23,414 bases of DNA. Origin: Ectocarpus siliculosus (taxonomy: Eukaryota; Sar; Phaeophyceae; Ectocarpales; Ectocarpaceae). The translations under genes were made by a program, and so were the position numbers. Where the stretch lies: contig FN649748.1 of NCBI GenBank assembly GCA_000310025.1, forward strand, positions 1,691,970 through 1,715,383. Reading direction: 5' to 3'. A model generated the notes under the pieces. That model ran no database searches, was not told where the DNA came from, and was given only the letters and a program-made list of their open reading frames with translations. Below are positions 1-9,700 of the stretch, in pieces (the first letter of the stretch is position 1; each line of letters begins with the position of its first letter).

Positions 1-269
1 AAGGGGGGGGGGGGGGGGGGGGGGGGAGGGGCAGACTCCGCCAATGCTGCACGAAGATGCGGGTGGCAAGCTTGCGGGTGTACCATATCTATCTACGACT
101 GCAGCAACGGCCGCCCTCAGCGCAAAATCAACAAGTTGCGTCCCTGGCACTTCAATCCACCAAACTCGCGCTGAACACCCGCGTAAATACCGCCCCGGCT
201 GCTGACTAATACCATTCATGTGCGCCTCCTACGCGTTCCCGTGATGCCAATATATTATATATGTTGCAG
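1..269 (+). other. 3' end of an upstream intron of the NSRP1-like gene, starting in poly-G
   Basis: No coding frame similar to the family continues leftwards from the exon at 270. A branch-point-like CTGAC/CTAAT stretch lies near 201-210, and the tract ends in TTGCAG at 264-269, so this is read as intron. It begins with a run of 24 G (3-26). The missing 5' exons of the gene must lie to the left of the window. Confidence 0.6.
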
Positions 270-1526
270 TTGGAAGGCGAGGCGACGATGAAGTTCGTCA
301 CCTCGGCGTACAAGAAGAAGCTCATGGAGCAGAAGAAGTGGGAGCTCCAGCAGCAGCTGGAGGACGAGAGGGAGCAGCGGAACGACGTCACCAAGACGGG
401 CATGGGCGGGTGCGTCAATCGTCTGTTTTTTCTCATCAATTTAGCATGTTCTCGTCCTCTCGTTACTTCTGGGGCCGATAGAAAGACAGGATGACACTAC
501 TGCTGTAATATTGCTGTCTGTTCATTTTCAAATGGTAACGTTGGGATTGCTGGACGGATCGGGCGCGACTTGGTTTGGACGCCTGGAATGATGATGGTGG
601 GTCGTACCAGAGCTAGGTTGAAGGTCGCGTGGGGTGGCTTGTCCACAACCGGTCGAGGGCCCCCTCCTGGTGTGCCTGTGATCAACATGGTGTGCCTGTG
701 ATCAACAAAACCCCGTCACCCATACCCTTGTCACCGGTATGAAGCACAAGCACTCTTTCCTGCGGTCATGCATCAGGTTTTACTTGCACGCGGTCATCCA
801 AAACACGCTCGAAGGATCCCCCCCCCTCCCCCCCCCTGCTCTCGCATTATGCTCGTTTTCTTGTTCCGTGGTGTACCATGGTACAGGTTTTACTCGAACC
901 TCATCACCAAGAACATCGCCATGGGCGGCGACGTCGAGAAGTCCGCCAATAGCGCCTTCACCGCGGGCTCCAAGCGGCACGCGGCCACCGACGAATACGA
1001 AATGCAGGACGGAAACGAACAGGCAGCAGCAACAGCCAGAAGAAAAGAGGCCGCGGCCGCCGCAGCCGCCGCCAGCGAAGGGGGCCCCGCGAACGGCGCC
1101 AGCCAGGGGGGTAGGGAGGGTAGGGATGGGGGCGACGCAGACAGCAGCCCGGGGAGAACCGACGAGTCCGGCGGCCCCACGGCTAGGATGGTCGACCCCC
1201 GCGCCGGAGAACAGAAGAAAAGCAGAAGAGACGAGGCGGGGGTGCGAGATTCTGAGCGGAGCGGCCGACGACGAGGCGATTCGGGTGAGGCCGTGGACAA
1301 CGTGGCGAAGCGGGCTCGCCTGGCGGGAGAGGCGTCGGATGGCGGCGACGCCTCCGTTGGCGATGACGGCGGGGTAGAGCAGCGGCAGGATGAGAGAACA
1401 GACGAGGAGAAAAGCGCGGCGGAGGCGGCGGACAAGGCACGGGAGGCCGCGGCCGCGAAGGCGAAGAAGGAGGCGGCCGTCAGGGCGGCTCGGGAGCGGT
1501 TCCTTGCGAGAAAGAAGGCCGCATGA
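270..1526 (+). CDS. NSRP1: NSRP1/CCDC55-like nuclear speckle splicing regulatory protein (3' part, two exons)
   Basis: Two exons are visible: 270-409 and 887-1526 (stop TGA). The join is GG|GTGCGT ... TACAG|G in phase 2 and recreates a Gly codon. The joined 259 residues start in the conserved DUF2040 coiled-coil block: KFVTSAYKKKLMEQKKWE, then a Glu/Gln-rich helix, then NDVTKTGMGGFYSNLITKNI. Animal NSRP1 has the matching order FVTSAYKKKL, then DVTKQKDLSGFYRHLL. The rest is low-complexity, Ala/Arg/Asp/Glu-rich and basic, and ends in RERFLARKKAA, the short conserved C-terminal box of the family. Known role of the family: nuclear speckle protein that influences alternative splice-site choice. 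The N-terminal part is outside the window. Family assignment is firm; function in this organism is inferred. Confidence 0.88.
668..707. repeat. 20-bp perfect tandem duplication in an NSRP1-like intron
   Basis: The unit TGGTGTGCCTGTGATCAACA occurs twice, head to tail, inside the 410-886 intron. No function is apparent. Confidence 0.9.
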
Positions 1527-2405
1527 AGGAACACGACAATACAGCAGTGCGGCGACTGCTGTGCTTGGTAGCAGGAACTGTGGGAGTTATTGTAAATATG
1601 CCTCTTGTGTCGCAGAGGGTACTCTAGCCATGGCTTGAGACGTAAAGTGATTCAAAATTCGTCCCCGTCTGCAGTGATGTTGTCGTGCCCTTGCCGTTGG
1701 CTGAGCGTATTTTGGCCTCGAATGAGTGCCCAGTTGGGCTTTTCGGCGGAAATACGCTCGTCTCCCGGCATTCAGGGAGCAAATTAACTACCGTAATATT
1801 GTTCACCTCATCGTCAAGCCCGGCATTATGTGGTGAACACACGCTTGGTGTTCCACCTCTTGTCCTCCTGGTTGGTGCGGGTGGCGCATGGGCGAATTAC
1901 CGCAATTATCTCGTAAGGGCAAGGGTACAACTCACAACGGATGGTTTTACGCTCGGTAGTTTACGATAACGATTAAAAAAGTTGGCCCCGTGCACGGCAA
2001 TATCTCCGACCGTTGTTACCGTTCACGTTCTTCGAGCTCCCCTGCAAAAAATTGCTCATGGAAACATGAGCCTCTTTTTGTTTTTTTTTCTAAATGAAGC
2101 GTCACAAGGAGGCACCTCTGGGTCGACAGCCCAGTCAACCCACACAGCAAACTACGTCGACGATCCCGATCAATACGACCACTACGGTCGGGGGGTCTAA
2201 TAGCCCCAGCCCACCCACCATCTTCGACCAAAGCAACCCGCGTTTCTGCAAACCCGCGAACCACTACGGCTTCGCGTCACCGGCTAGGGCTTGCAGACAT
2301 CCCGCGCGACCAAAAATTAGACAACCCGGCTGGAGAAACGCCGCATCGCCTATAGAAACCCCTTCGCTCCCTTGGAGCGCGCCCACTTTTGCAAGAGCGT
2401 TAGCA
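1527..2405. other. Intergenic region between convergent genes
   Basis: This holds the 3' flanks of the NSRP1-like gene (+) and the Derlin gene (-). I see no conserved protein frame, RNA gene or repeat. No AATAAA signal is near either stop codon. A TGTAA motif lies about 60 nt past the NSRP1-like stop, but a polyadenylation role for it is only a guess. Confidence 0.6.
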
Positions 2406-5400
2406 CTAGAAATCGTCCGAGTCCGAGTCCTCCTCCTCGGACGAGTCGGAAAAGTCTTGGGCGGTGTCGAGGTCGCCTTCGAACTCCTCGAGCATGCTCT
2501 CGGCCTCCTCGTCGAACTCTTTCACGTCCGCCAGCTCCTCGCTCTCTTCCCCGCTCACGTACTCCCCTCCGCGTCCCCCCTCCGCCGCTTGACTCTCCTT
2601 GGTCCCCGAATCGTCGCTAACCTCCTCGTCGGGCACGGGCTCCGCCGCCTTCCCTGCACCCTCCCCCCTGGCCGCTTTTCTCGCCGCATCGGACGATGCC
2701 TGTCGGTCCGTCGCCGCCGCGGCCCGCTTCCCCGCTGCTCCCTTGCCCGTCCTCCCCGCGGCCTCCCCCTTCTTCGAGCCTTCGCTCGCCTCATCGAGGG
2801 TGGCGTCGCTGTCGTCGTCTTCTTCGTGGTCGTCGTCGTCGTCGTGCAACGGCACGTCCTGCCCGTACTCCTTGCCGGCCTTGGCGTACTCGGCCCGCAA
2901 GAAGGCGTTGTTCCTGAAGAGGTTCACCAGGGGCTTGGGAGCCTTCAGGAGGCCCTTGAGGGACAGAGTCTGGAAAGTAGGGGGAAACAAGTGCAGTCAC
3001 AACACAAACGGCAGCGTCCGCTCTTTGGGCGCCTGGGAGAAAAAGGAGATGGCGCGGACATTCCGTATGACACAGAACGGCAATAAACCGAGAAAGCTTG
3101 GAACAATTAGAGATGGACACGGAACTAAATCTTTACCTCGTTGCTACGCATGTTGCAGGAACCACTTGCACCTCGACAAACGCTTGCTCACAGCAGAAAA
3201 AGTGGTGGCATACCAGAAGAAAAGAAAGCTTTGAGTAGACGGATGCTGGCAGCGAAGAAGTGCGGCGGACGGGAGAATAACCCCTCCATCGACTTTTAGT
3301 CACGCATGCTGTAGATTATACCTGCCAAGCGTAGCCGATGAGAATCCCACTCAGGTCTACCCACGGGATAACGCCCTCCATCATAAGCGTCTGCGCCACG
3401 AAGAAGTACGGTAGCAGCTCGGTCGGCAGCTCGAACATGTCCAGCATGTTCACCTGGTGTGTCGGTTGCAAGGGAAGTTCGGTTAGTGTTTCGAGGGCCA
3501 CAGCAGTAGTTCCTTGCACCTTACGCGCAGCGGGGCTTGGCAAGACAACAGCAATGGTCGACAATTGGGTACAATTGGGTCGCGTAGAAAAGAGTGCGGA
3601 TGTCGGCGTAGTCCGTCTCAACATCCAAATGGTGGCCAGCTGCAAGCTCTACTCATCTCGATATAGAAACAACATGTGGAACTTTGGGGCACGATCACCT
3701 TGCAAGGAAAAAACAATTTGTATTGTCGTCAGGGGGAACAAAGACGCTGCAAAAAGGCAACAACGCTACTCGAAAATTGAGAAAGCTTTAGCGCGTGCTG
3801 CAGCATGGCTCCACTAGACGTCGCCGTCGGCCCCTCCCTTACCCGAGTGCCCGCGAACTTGCGACTCCAGATCATCACCAGGAAACAGTTCATGCTGTGT
3901 CCCAGGGTGTAGCTCGAGTTCACATCACCACCCGTCACCAACGTTAGCAATAGCAGGCTGCCGTTTGAATCAGACGGGCAAGCGGGCGGCACAAAAGCGT
4001 GATCGGGGCCTTGAGCGGGTAGAAGTCGACTGCAAGCTCAGCGCGATACATGTGCAGACCTTCATCGCTAAAAAACTGAAAGCTTATTCTCAAGAGAGGA
4101 AGCCACAAGACCGCGTGAAGTCGAATCATTCCTGCCGGCAGACAATGCCCTCACGCGTATACAGGTAGGTCTACACGGGTATGACGCGTTCGCGACGCCG
4201 CTAGGTTTAACGATTACTACGCAGTCAGCGGCAGCCTATCTTAACAACGCGCTCCATGGCGCGGCACACAGACGTATGCTGTGTCGGCACGGTTGTCGGT
4301 TCCGATACTGCTCAGTGCAGACGGCGAGAGCTGCAAGGGCCAAAGCCGCGCCGAATACCGCGACGACAAAGTTATCGCTCCTTCCAGACGCGAATGTTCC
4401 ACGGCAATGGCGGGTGAAGAAGACTCAAAACAGGTTCGCGATGGCACGAAACAATACCGCTTGAATAGACATCGAACTAATTTGCTTCAAGACATGTGCC
4501 TCCATCAAGTTGATTCCCGGCGGGGAGGGCGTGAGGGCGGCACCCATGCTAGTTCTTCAGTCTGGCGATACCGCTCTGTACCTGCTCATGCCGAAGGCGA
4601 GGAGCATGACGAAGGTGTGCGGCTCCCGGTAGTGGAGCTTCTCGAGGTGGCTCATGTACGTCCACGCGAAGTGAGCGGTCAGCGCGAAGTTCAGGCCCAG
4701 CGGCCCCAGGTTCAGGAACGGCGTGAACAGCCGCCACAGCTGCAGCTTGAAGATGGCCGGCCGCCAGTCGAGAAGCAGGAAAGTCGGCCATTGGTTCTCG
4801 TTCAACGCGGCTGCGGCCAAGGTGATGGCAACGCTCACCTGGAACGGCGGGTCCGATTCGGACATGGCAAAAGACGTGACCGTCGTGGCTTGCTCGCCCT
4901 CGTGGCTGCGTGGGCAATCTCAAAAGGAAGTCTGAGTTGCAGGTGGAGTGAGGGTCCTCGGAGCAGCAGCAACACAGCTTAAATCTAGCGCGTTTGAAAA
5001 ATGCCGCGGTTGGACCTTCGACGGAGTTCTAAAGGACTTCGGGTACGGTCCAGGTTTTGGACCTTCTTCTTCACCAGCAGCAGCTGAATCCAACTTGTAC
5101 CGCTCGCCCTCGCCCATGTCATATCACCTACGTATGCCAAGTCAGGAGAAGAACTAAGCAGCGTTTTGATGCTGCGCGCGTGGCGCTGTAGACAGACACA
5201 GTACCTGAAAATACGCCCGGGTGATGACGGGCGTCTTCTTCCAGTCTTGCTTCAGCCGGTCAACGAAGCTCGCCTCCCCGAAATCCTCCTCCTCCTCCTC
5301 ATCGTCATCGTAGTCTTCGTCGTCACTATCCTCATCATCTGCCCCGCCCCGAAGCCCGCTTGCCTGGTCCCGAGATCCACAAGGGTCAGGTTCGAAGTGA

Positions 5401-5435
5401 TTTACTTCCGTAGCAACGGTATGTCTGGATGGCAT
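2406..5435 (-). CDS. Derlin (Der1-family rhomboid pseudoprotease) with acidic N- and C-terminal extensions
   Basis: Exons on the minus strand: 5435-5205, 4838-4582, 3957-3843, 3453-3322, 2969-2406, with GT-AG junctions and phases 0, 2, 0, 0; 432 residues from the ATG at 5435. Derlin landmarks in order: FVDRLKQDWKKTPVITRAYF (N-terminal P-x-T-R-x-Y element), a first membrane segment, IFKLQLWRLFTPFLNLGPLG (the conserved WRL-T-F loop), FALTAHFAWTYMSHLEKL, SMNCFLVMIWSR, and WVDLSGILIGYAWQ matching the VDLLGI-VGH-YYF block. Family members channel misfolded proteins out of the ER with Cdc48/p97; secondary-plastid algae carry an extra copy used for plastid import. Odd points: Asp/Glu runs precede the first membrane segment, and a tail of about 185 residues is rich in Asp, Glu, Ser and Ala, whereas most Derlins have a short tail. 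No clear SHP box (Cdc48 binding) is visible. The start is uncertain; see the candidate exon at 6228-6488. Confidence 0.87.
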
Positions 5436-6227
5436 GGCCTCTTGCGTGTGCTGTAGGTGGCTGCGAACCGTGAAAGTGTGTGCACACCAACACCACAAGG
5501 GTATGGGAGTTGCGCATACTGCTGTAGTCTACAAAACCATCAAATCTCTTTTAATCCCGTCACTTGAGACATGGTCGACTCATGGCCAGGGCAGCAGACA
5601 CCCCTACCCAAGCGTGAAACGCATCGCCTGAGGCACGGCATCATCACAGCAGCATCCAATATATACCGTTCATGCAACGCAGGATAGGCGTCGACTTACC
5701 GACCCAAGGTTTCGTGAGCGTGCGACACGTGTAGATGGTGTGACTTCGCAATAGAACTCTTTTCCAAGAAGCACGGCTACAAGGGGGTGGTAGTTGTTAG
5801 GATGTCGGCTACAGCAGATACAAAGCAGTTTTTGCCAAGCAAACTACCGCATCTTGGTGAGATGCAAGTGGGAAAAGGAGGATGTGAGGAAGCCAGCCAC
5901 GACCTTGAGTACCAGATAAGATCAAGAGCAGGTTCATGTTTCGCTGCTGTCGGCACCCGATGAGAGCATCATGATCAAGGATAGCCCGGACCGCCCCTTG
6001 GCTTGTTCCGATTATACATTGAAGTACAATCCCACTTGACCGAACTGGTTTCCATTCTACGTAGCTCTGACAGGCAGTCAACCAGAGCCACCCTGTACCG
6101 CTCTAACATTGCTCGCGTGGTTGGTGACCGCCATCAACCTGATCCACCAGCGGCGGTGGTACATCACTCTAGCGACGCATGCACCGGGGAAGCTACCACA
6201 TCCAGTTCATCCAAGGCCTTTACGTAC
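5436..6227. other. Derlin 5' flank, or its first intron
   Basis: No conserved coding segment was recognised on either strand. If the exon at 6228-6488 is real, 5364-6227 is an 864-nt intron and codons 5364-5435 are not used; the acceptor would be GGGACCAG|GCAAGC, in frame. If not, this is upstream flank. Transcript data are needed to decide. Confidence 0.5.
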
Positions 6228-6488
6228 CACTGTCAGTCCCCATGCGCCCTTCCGACCGTTTCCGCTATGCGCCAAGAAGGATTGTCGATCTCCACCCAGC
6301 CGCAGAGCCGCGGCTCGCTGCTGCAAGCTCTCCTGCTCCGGTTGCTGCCGTTGTTTTCCATTCTCATGCCTGCCAGAGAAGCTGCTGCCAAGCGCCAACA
6401 ACCGAGGAGAAACGCGACCCGCCGTGGGCGTCAGGCCCAACGCCAACAAGACCACCGAGCCAAGACATGCAGGATGTCGAAGCACCAT
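6228..6488 (-). CDS. Candidate first exon of the Derlin gene encoding a signal peptide
   Basis: A minus-strand frame starts at an ATG in good context (CACAATGG). It encodes a basic n-region, a hydrophobic core (SVVLLALGL) and a small-residue cleavage region (TPTAG). A stretch of about 60 residues rich in Arg, Gln, Ser and Gly with few acids follows. It ends at GTG|GTACGTAA, a good donor in phase 0, compatible with the in-frame phase-0 acceptor at 5364/5363. Joined this way the Derlin would be 495 residues with a signal peptide plus transit-peptide-like segment. This layout is typical of proteins sent into complex plastids of stramenopiles. No homologous sequence was recognised for this segment, so it is a hypothesis from composition and splice sites only. 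A chance open frame is the main alternative. Confidence 0.4.
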
Positions 6489-6747
6489 TGTGTGTGCAGC
6501 TCGCCGAGAGCGCAGAGCGTTGCTGTACAGAGCAAGGAGCAGAGACCAGGGCAGCACCCTTCTGGCAGGAGAACAGGACGCCGGCGGAGCTCTCCGCTAT
6601 ATACTCAAAGATTCTGCGGAGCCCCCTAATTCGACCGCATCTCGGTCTCCGGTTCTCCGGCCGCGCCCGCGCAGATCCATCATCAGGGGCATCCAAAAGG
6701 ATTCAGGGTAGTGAAGCGGGGTTGCGTGTGTGTATGGTGTGGCCGCG
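6489..6747. promoter_or_regulatory. Putative head-to-head promoter between Derlin (-) and RFT1 (+)
   Basis: If the candidate Derlin exon is correct, the two start codons face away from each other across 259 bp. The interval is GC-rich and contains one TATA-like CTATATA near 6597-6603. No other element is recognisable. Even if the Derlin starts at 5435, this is the immediate upstream region of RFT1. Confidence 0.4.
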
Positions 6748-9700
6748 ATGGAATTAAGACGGCGGAAACCGAGAGATGATGACACTGCCGCCGGCGATAG
6801 AACGGAGAGAACTGGAGCAACAACCCGATCCGGGCGAGATGATGTCGATCATACTCAACACAGGAACGACCCGGACGCCAGCTTTGCTGACCGTCCCGGC
6901 TCGGAGGCTGCTGCTGCAGACGCGGTTGTCGGCGCAGCCGTGCGTGGGGGGTCTCTTCTTATGTTGCTAGCTTTCGTTCAGGTGATTTGCTCTAATGCAC
7001 GCACCCAGCTGCTCAATGCATTCGAATTGGCTGCTGTGGGGAGAATCTGGGTGTGATGAGCAGCGCATCCATCGAACCTACGCCCAGCTCTCCTGCTGCA
7101 CGCCAGCTAGCTGGGCGGCGCGTTTAATCGAACCAACCTTCAACGCCTCATTCCATGTGGCGTGGCAACATTGTCGCTGCGCATCCTTCCAAGCCCTTTC
7201 GAGTCCGCGCAAAGCGTTAGCACTTCACTTTTTGTAGGACCCCCCCCCCTGATTACAGGAGTATTTCTGTCTGAAAAGTCAACTTCCCAGGAGCACACTC
7301 AAGAAGCCTTCTTCATAGTAGCCACCACCGCGTTCCAATCCCGTCCCCTTCTTTTCGCAGCGTGCATCGACGTTCGTCCTGAACGTCCTGCTTCAGCGAG
7401 CGATGCTCTCGGCGGCAGCCTCCGACACTCGCCAGCCTCGCAACTCCGCCCTCGAAGAGTACGGAGCAGCGGCAATAACCCTCGACCTCATCTCCTCAAC
7501 GGCTCTTTTCCTCGCGAGAGAGCCGTTTCGAGTCGCCCTGGCGCGGTCGAAGGTGCCAATCGCTGACGAAAAGACGTGGGTGGCAGGGGGCAACAAGGGT
7601 GTCGCCCCGGGGCAGCAGCTGACGGGGGAAAGGGAGCGGGCGCGGCGGCGGCGGCGGCGGCGAGAGGCGTACCGTCGGCGCTTTGTCAACACCGCTTGGA
7701 TATCCGCCCCGGTAGGGCTGGCGTTCGCGGGGCTCGTGCGGTTGGCGTACCCGTGGGTTATCCGCAACGACGACTTCCAAGGCGTTGAGGAGAACCGGCA
7801 GGTACCTTGTTGGATGAGTTCTCTCGGAGTCATTCGTGGAACAACACGTCAACAGTGCGTGTGGCAACGTTTTTGCCTTGGTCAGTAACCCGTGGAGGTC
7901 GGTCTCCCCGAAGCATCTGGTTTCGCTATCCAGGGGCCTGCCCTGATGCAGACCGCTTATTCTACTGTGCATTAGACAGCCGCTGCAAGCCAGCCGTGCG
8001 ACGTTTCGCCGTCCCTTTGGAGAGGATTGGGCTTGAAGATGGCTGGCCACGCCAAAGCGCCAAGCGAGTTGCCGCCACGTTGGCTTGTGCTTGCTAGGGG
8101 CTTCGGGCACCGCTATTCATCGTGCGGTGCTACCACTTGTACGGCATCCGCGTTTCCAGTGACGGCTATTGTCGAGCTCTATACTTAGCACGCTATCTTG
8201 CCCTCGAAGGCGAGCCTCGGTGGCGTACTGTGTGCATGCGATCCGTTATGGTTTTTGAACGCCGTGGTTGACGATTGTTTTCGCTGTTGTTGTCATCGCT
8301 TTCAGGATATGAACGCCCTGCTCCACTCGATTGATTTTCCCGGCCTGCTTTAGTAGTATCACCACCAAGGAATCCTGACTGGAATCGCCCTTTTCTTTCT
8401 CGCCCGTGACAGGCTGCATCGCTTGTTTGTCTTGCCGCAGCCGTGGAGTTGATGTGCGAGCCACTGGCTCTAATCTTCCAATACCGATTGCTCGTCGACG
8501 TCCGAGGTATGCATGATAGGCAGCTTTCACGAGGTACAAGCGTCCGATGATAGACCAGCTACCTTTTGGCATTTGATCTTCTAGAAGCCGCTTCGATGTG
8601 CATCTTTTAATGACGCATGGGACGGCACTTGGGACAGTGTCCCGACCGCTTGTAGCTGTCTCTCCCGCATCAGCAAACGCTCCACCCGATACCCCATGCT
8701 GGTCCTGCTTTCACGTAGGCAGCTACTGCGGCGGTACAAAATACTCTGTTCGTTAACTTGCAAAGGTGACCGGCGGTGTACCGTAGGCTTGGCGATGCCA
8801 GTTCCCTTCCTCTCCCCTCAAGGACGAACCTCACCCTCCACCCTTGGTTTGCTGTCACCTCCCCCCCCCTCCCTCCCTCCCTCCCTCCCTCCCTCCCTCC
8901 CTCCCTCCGATGACACGTACGGTGACATCTCCGCCGCAGTCAGGGCAGAGGCGGCCGCCGTTCTTGTGCTCGGGGTTTCTAGATACCTCCTCGTGACGCG
9001 GGCCGGCATGGGAGTCCTCTCTTTCGGCTACGCGCAGCTGTTCCACTCCGTGACCCTCTTTACATGGTACGTCCTTTTCGCGGTGAAGGACGTGGCGCGA
9101 GCTAGAGCAGGAGCAGAAACGACCCTGCCGCCACCGCCGCCGTCAACGCTCGTAGCCGCGACGGGACAACCACCAGGCACAGCGCGGCCACTCGCACAAG
9201 ACGGCGGCGACGACGAAGGCTTCGCGCGAGTGCGGGGGTGGCTGCCGAGTCGACCAATCCGAGACGACGATAGCGACGAATCGGGTCTAGTAGACAGTGG
9301 GAAGCTCAGGCTGGCGTGGGCGCTGGCCGGACAGTCGCTGCTGAAGCACGTCCTGACCGAGGGGGACAAGATCGTGCTCGCTAGGGCGACCTCCTCGGAG
9401 CATGGGTGTCACCGCCATAGCGGGGGCGGTTGCAGCCAGGGTGGGACTCTCTACGAGCAGGGGGTGTACGCGATCGCTAGCGGGTACGGGTCGCTGGCCG
9501 CAAGGCTGTTGTTTCAGCCCCTGGAGGAGGCGGCGCGCCTGATGTTCAGCAAGCTCGGGGCAGAGGCAGGGGAAAGCCGGCAGGGTGCGGTGCCACCTGC
9601 TGTGACTGCAACAAGCAAGGCGCTGACAATGGGGGCGACGCATTCGTCGTTGGGGAGGGGGGGGGGGCAGGGACGCCAGGATGGCGGTGGCGGCTATGGT

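Noticed and set aside
890-1534. Minus-strand open frame of 214 codons opposite the NSRP1-like last exon
   Set aside because: A shadow of the Ala/Arg/Glu-rich coding strand; composition only, no conserved motif.
2094-3086. Long plus-strand open frame (330 codons) opposite the Derlin last exon
   Set aside because: It is antisense to a GAC/GAG/TCC-biased acidic tail. Its translation is low-complexity and matches nothing, while the minus strand has Derlin homology.
6003-6757. Overlapping plus-strand open frames of 190-208 codons before RFT1
   Set aside because: Basic, Pro/Arg/Ser-rich with no recognisable family, and mutually overlapping in three frames. The RFT1 start at 6748 does not need them, and this area is better explained as Derlin exon or promoter.
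8300-8345. Alternative RFT1 micro-exon after the acceptor at 8304, using a GC donor
   Set aside because: It would need a poor donor and gives no family similarity. The exon at 8413-8506 fits phase and homology without it.
8696-8939. 5' extension of the RFT1 fourth exon (open in frame through the CCCT repeat)
   Set aside because: The open frame runs through intron and microsatellite. Family similarity begins at the acceptor at 8939/8940, and the split codon with exon 3 gives the conserved Val.
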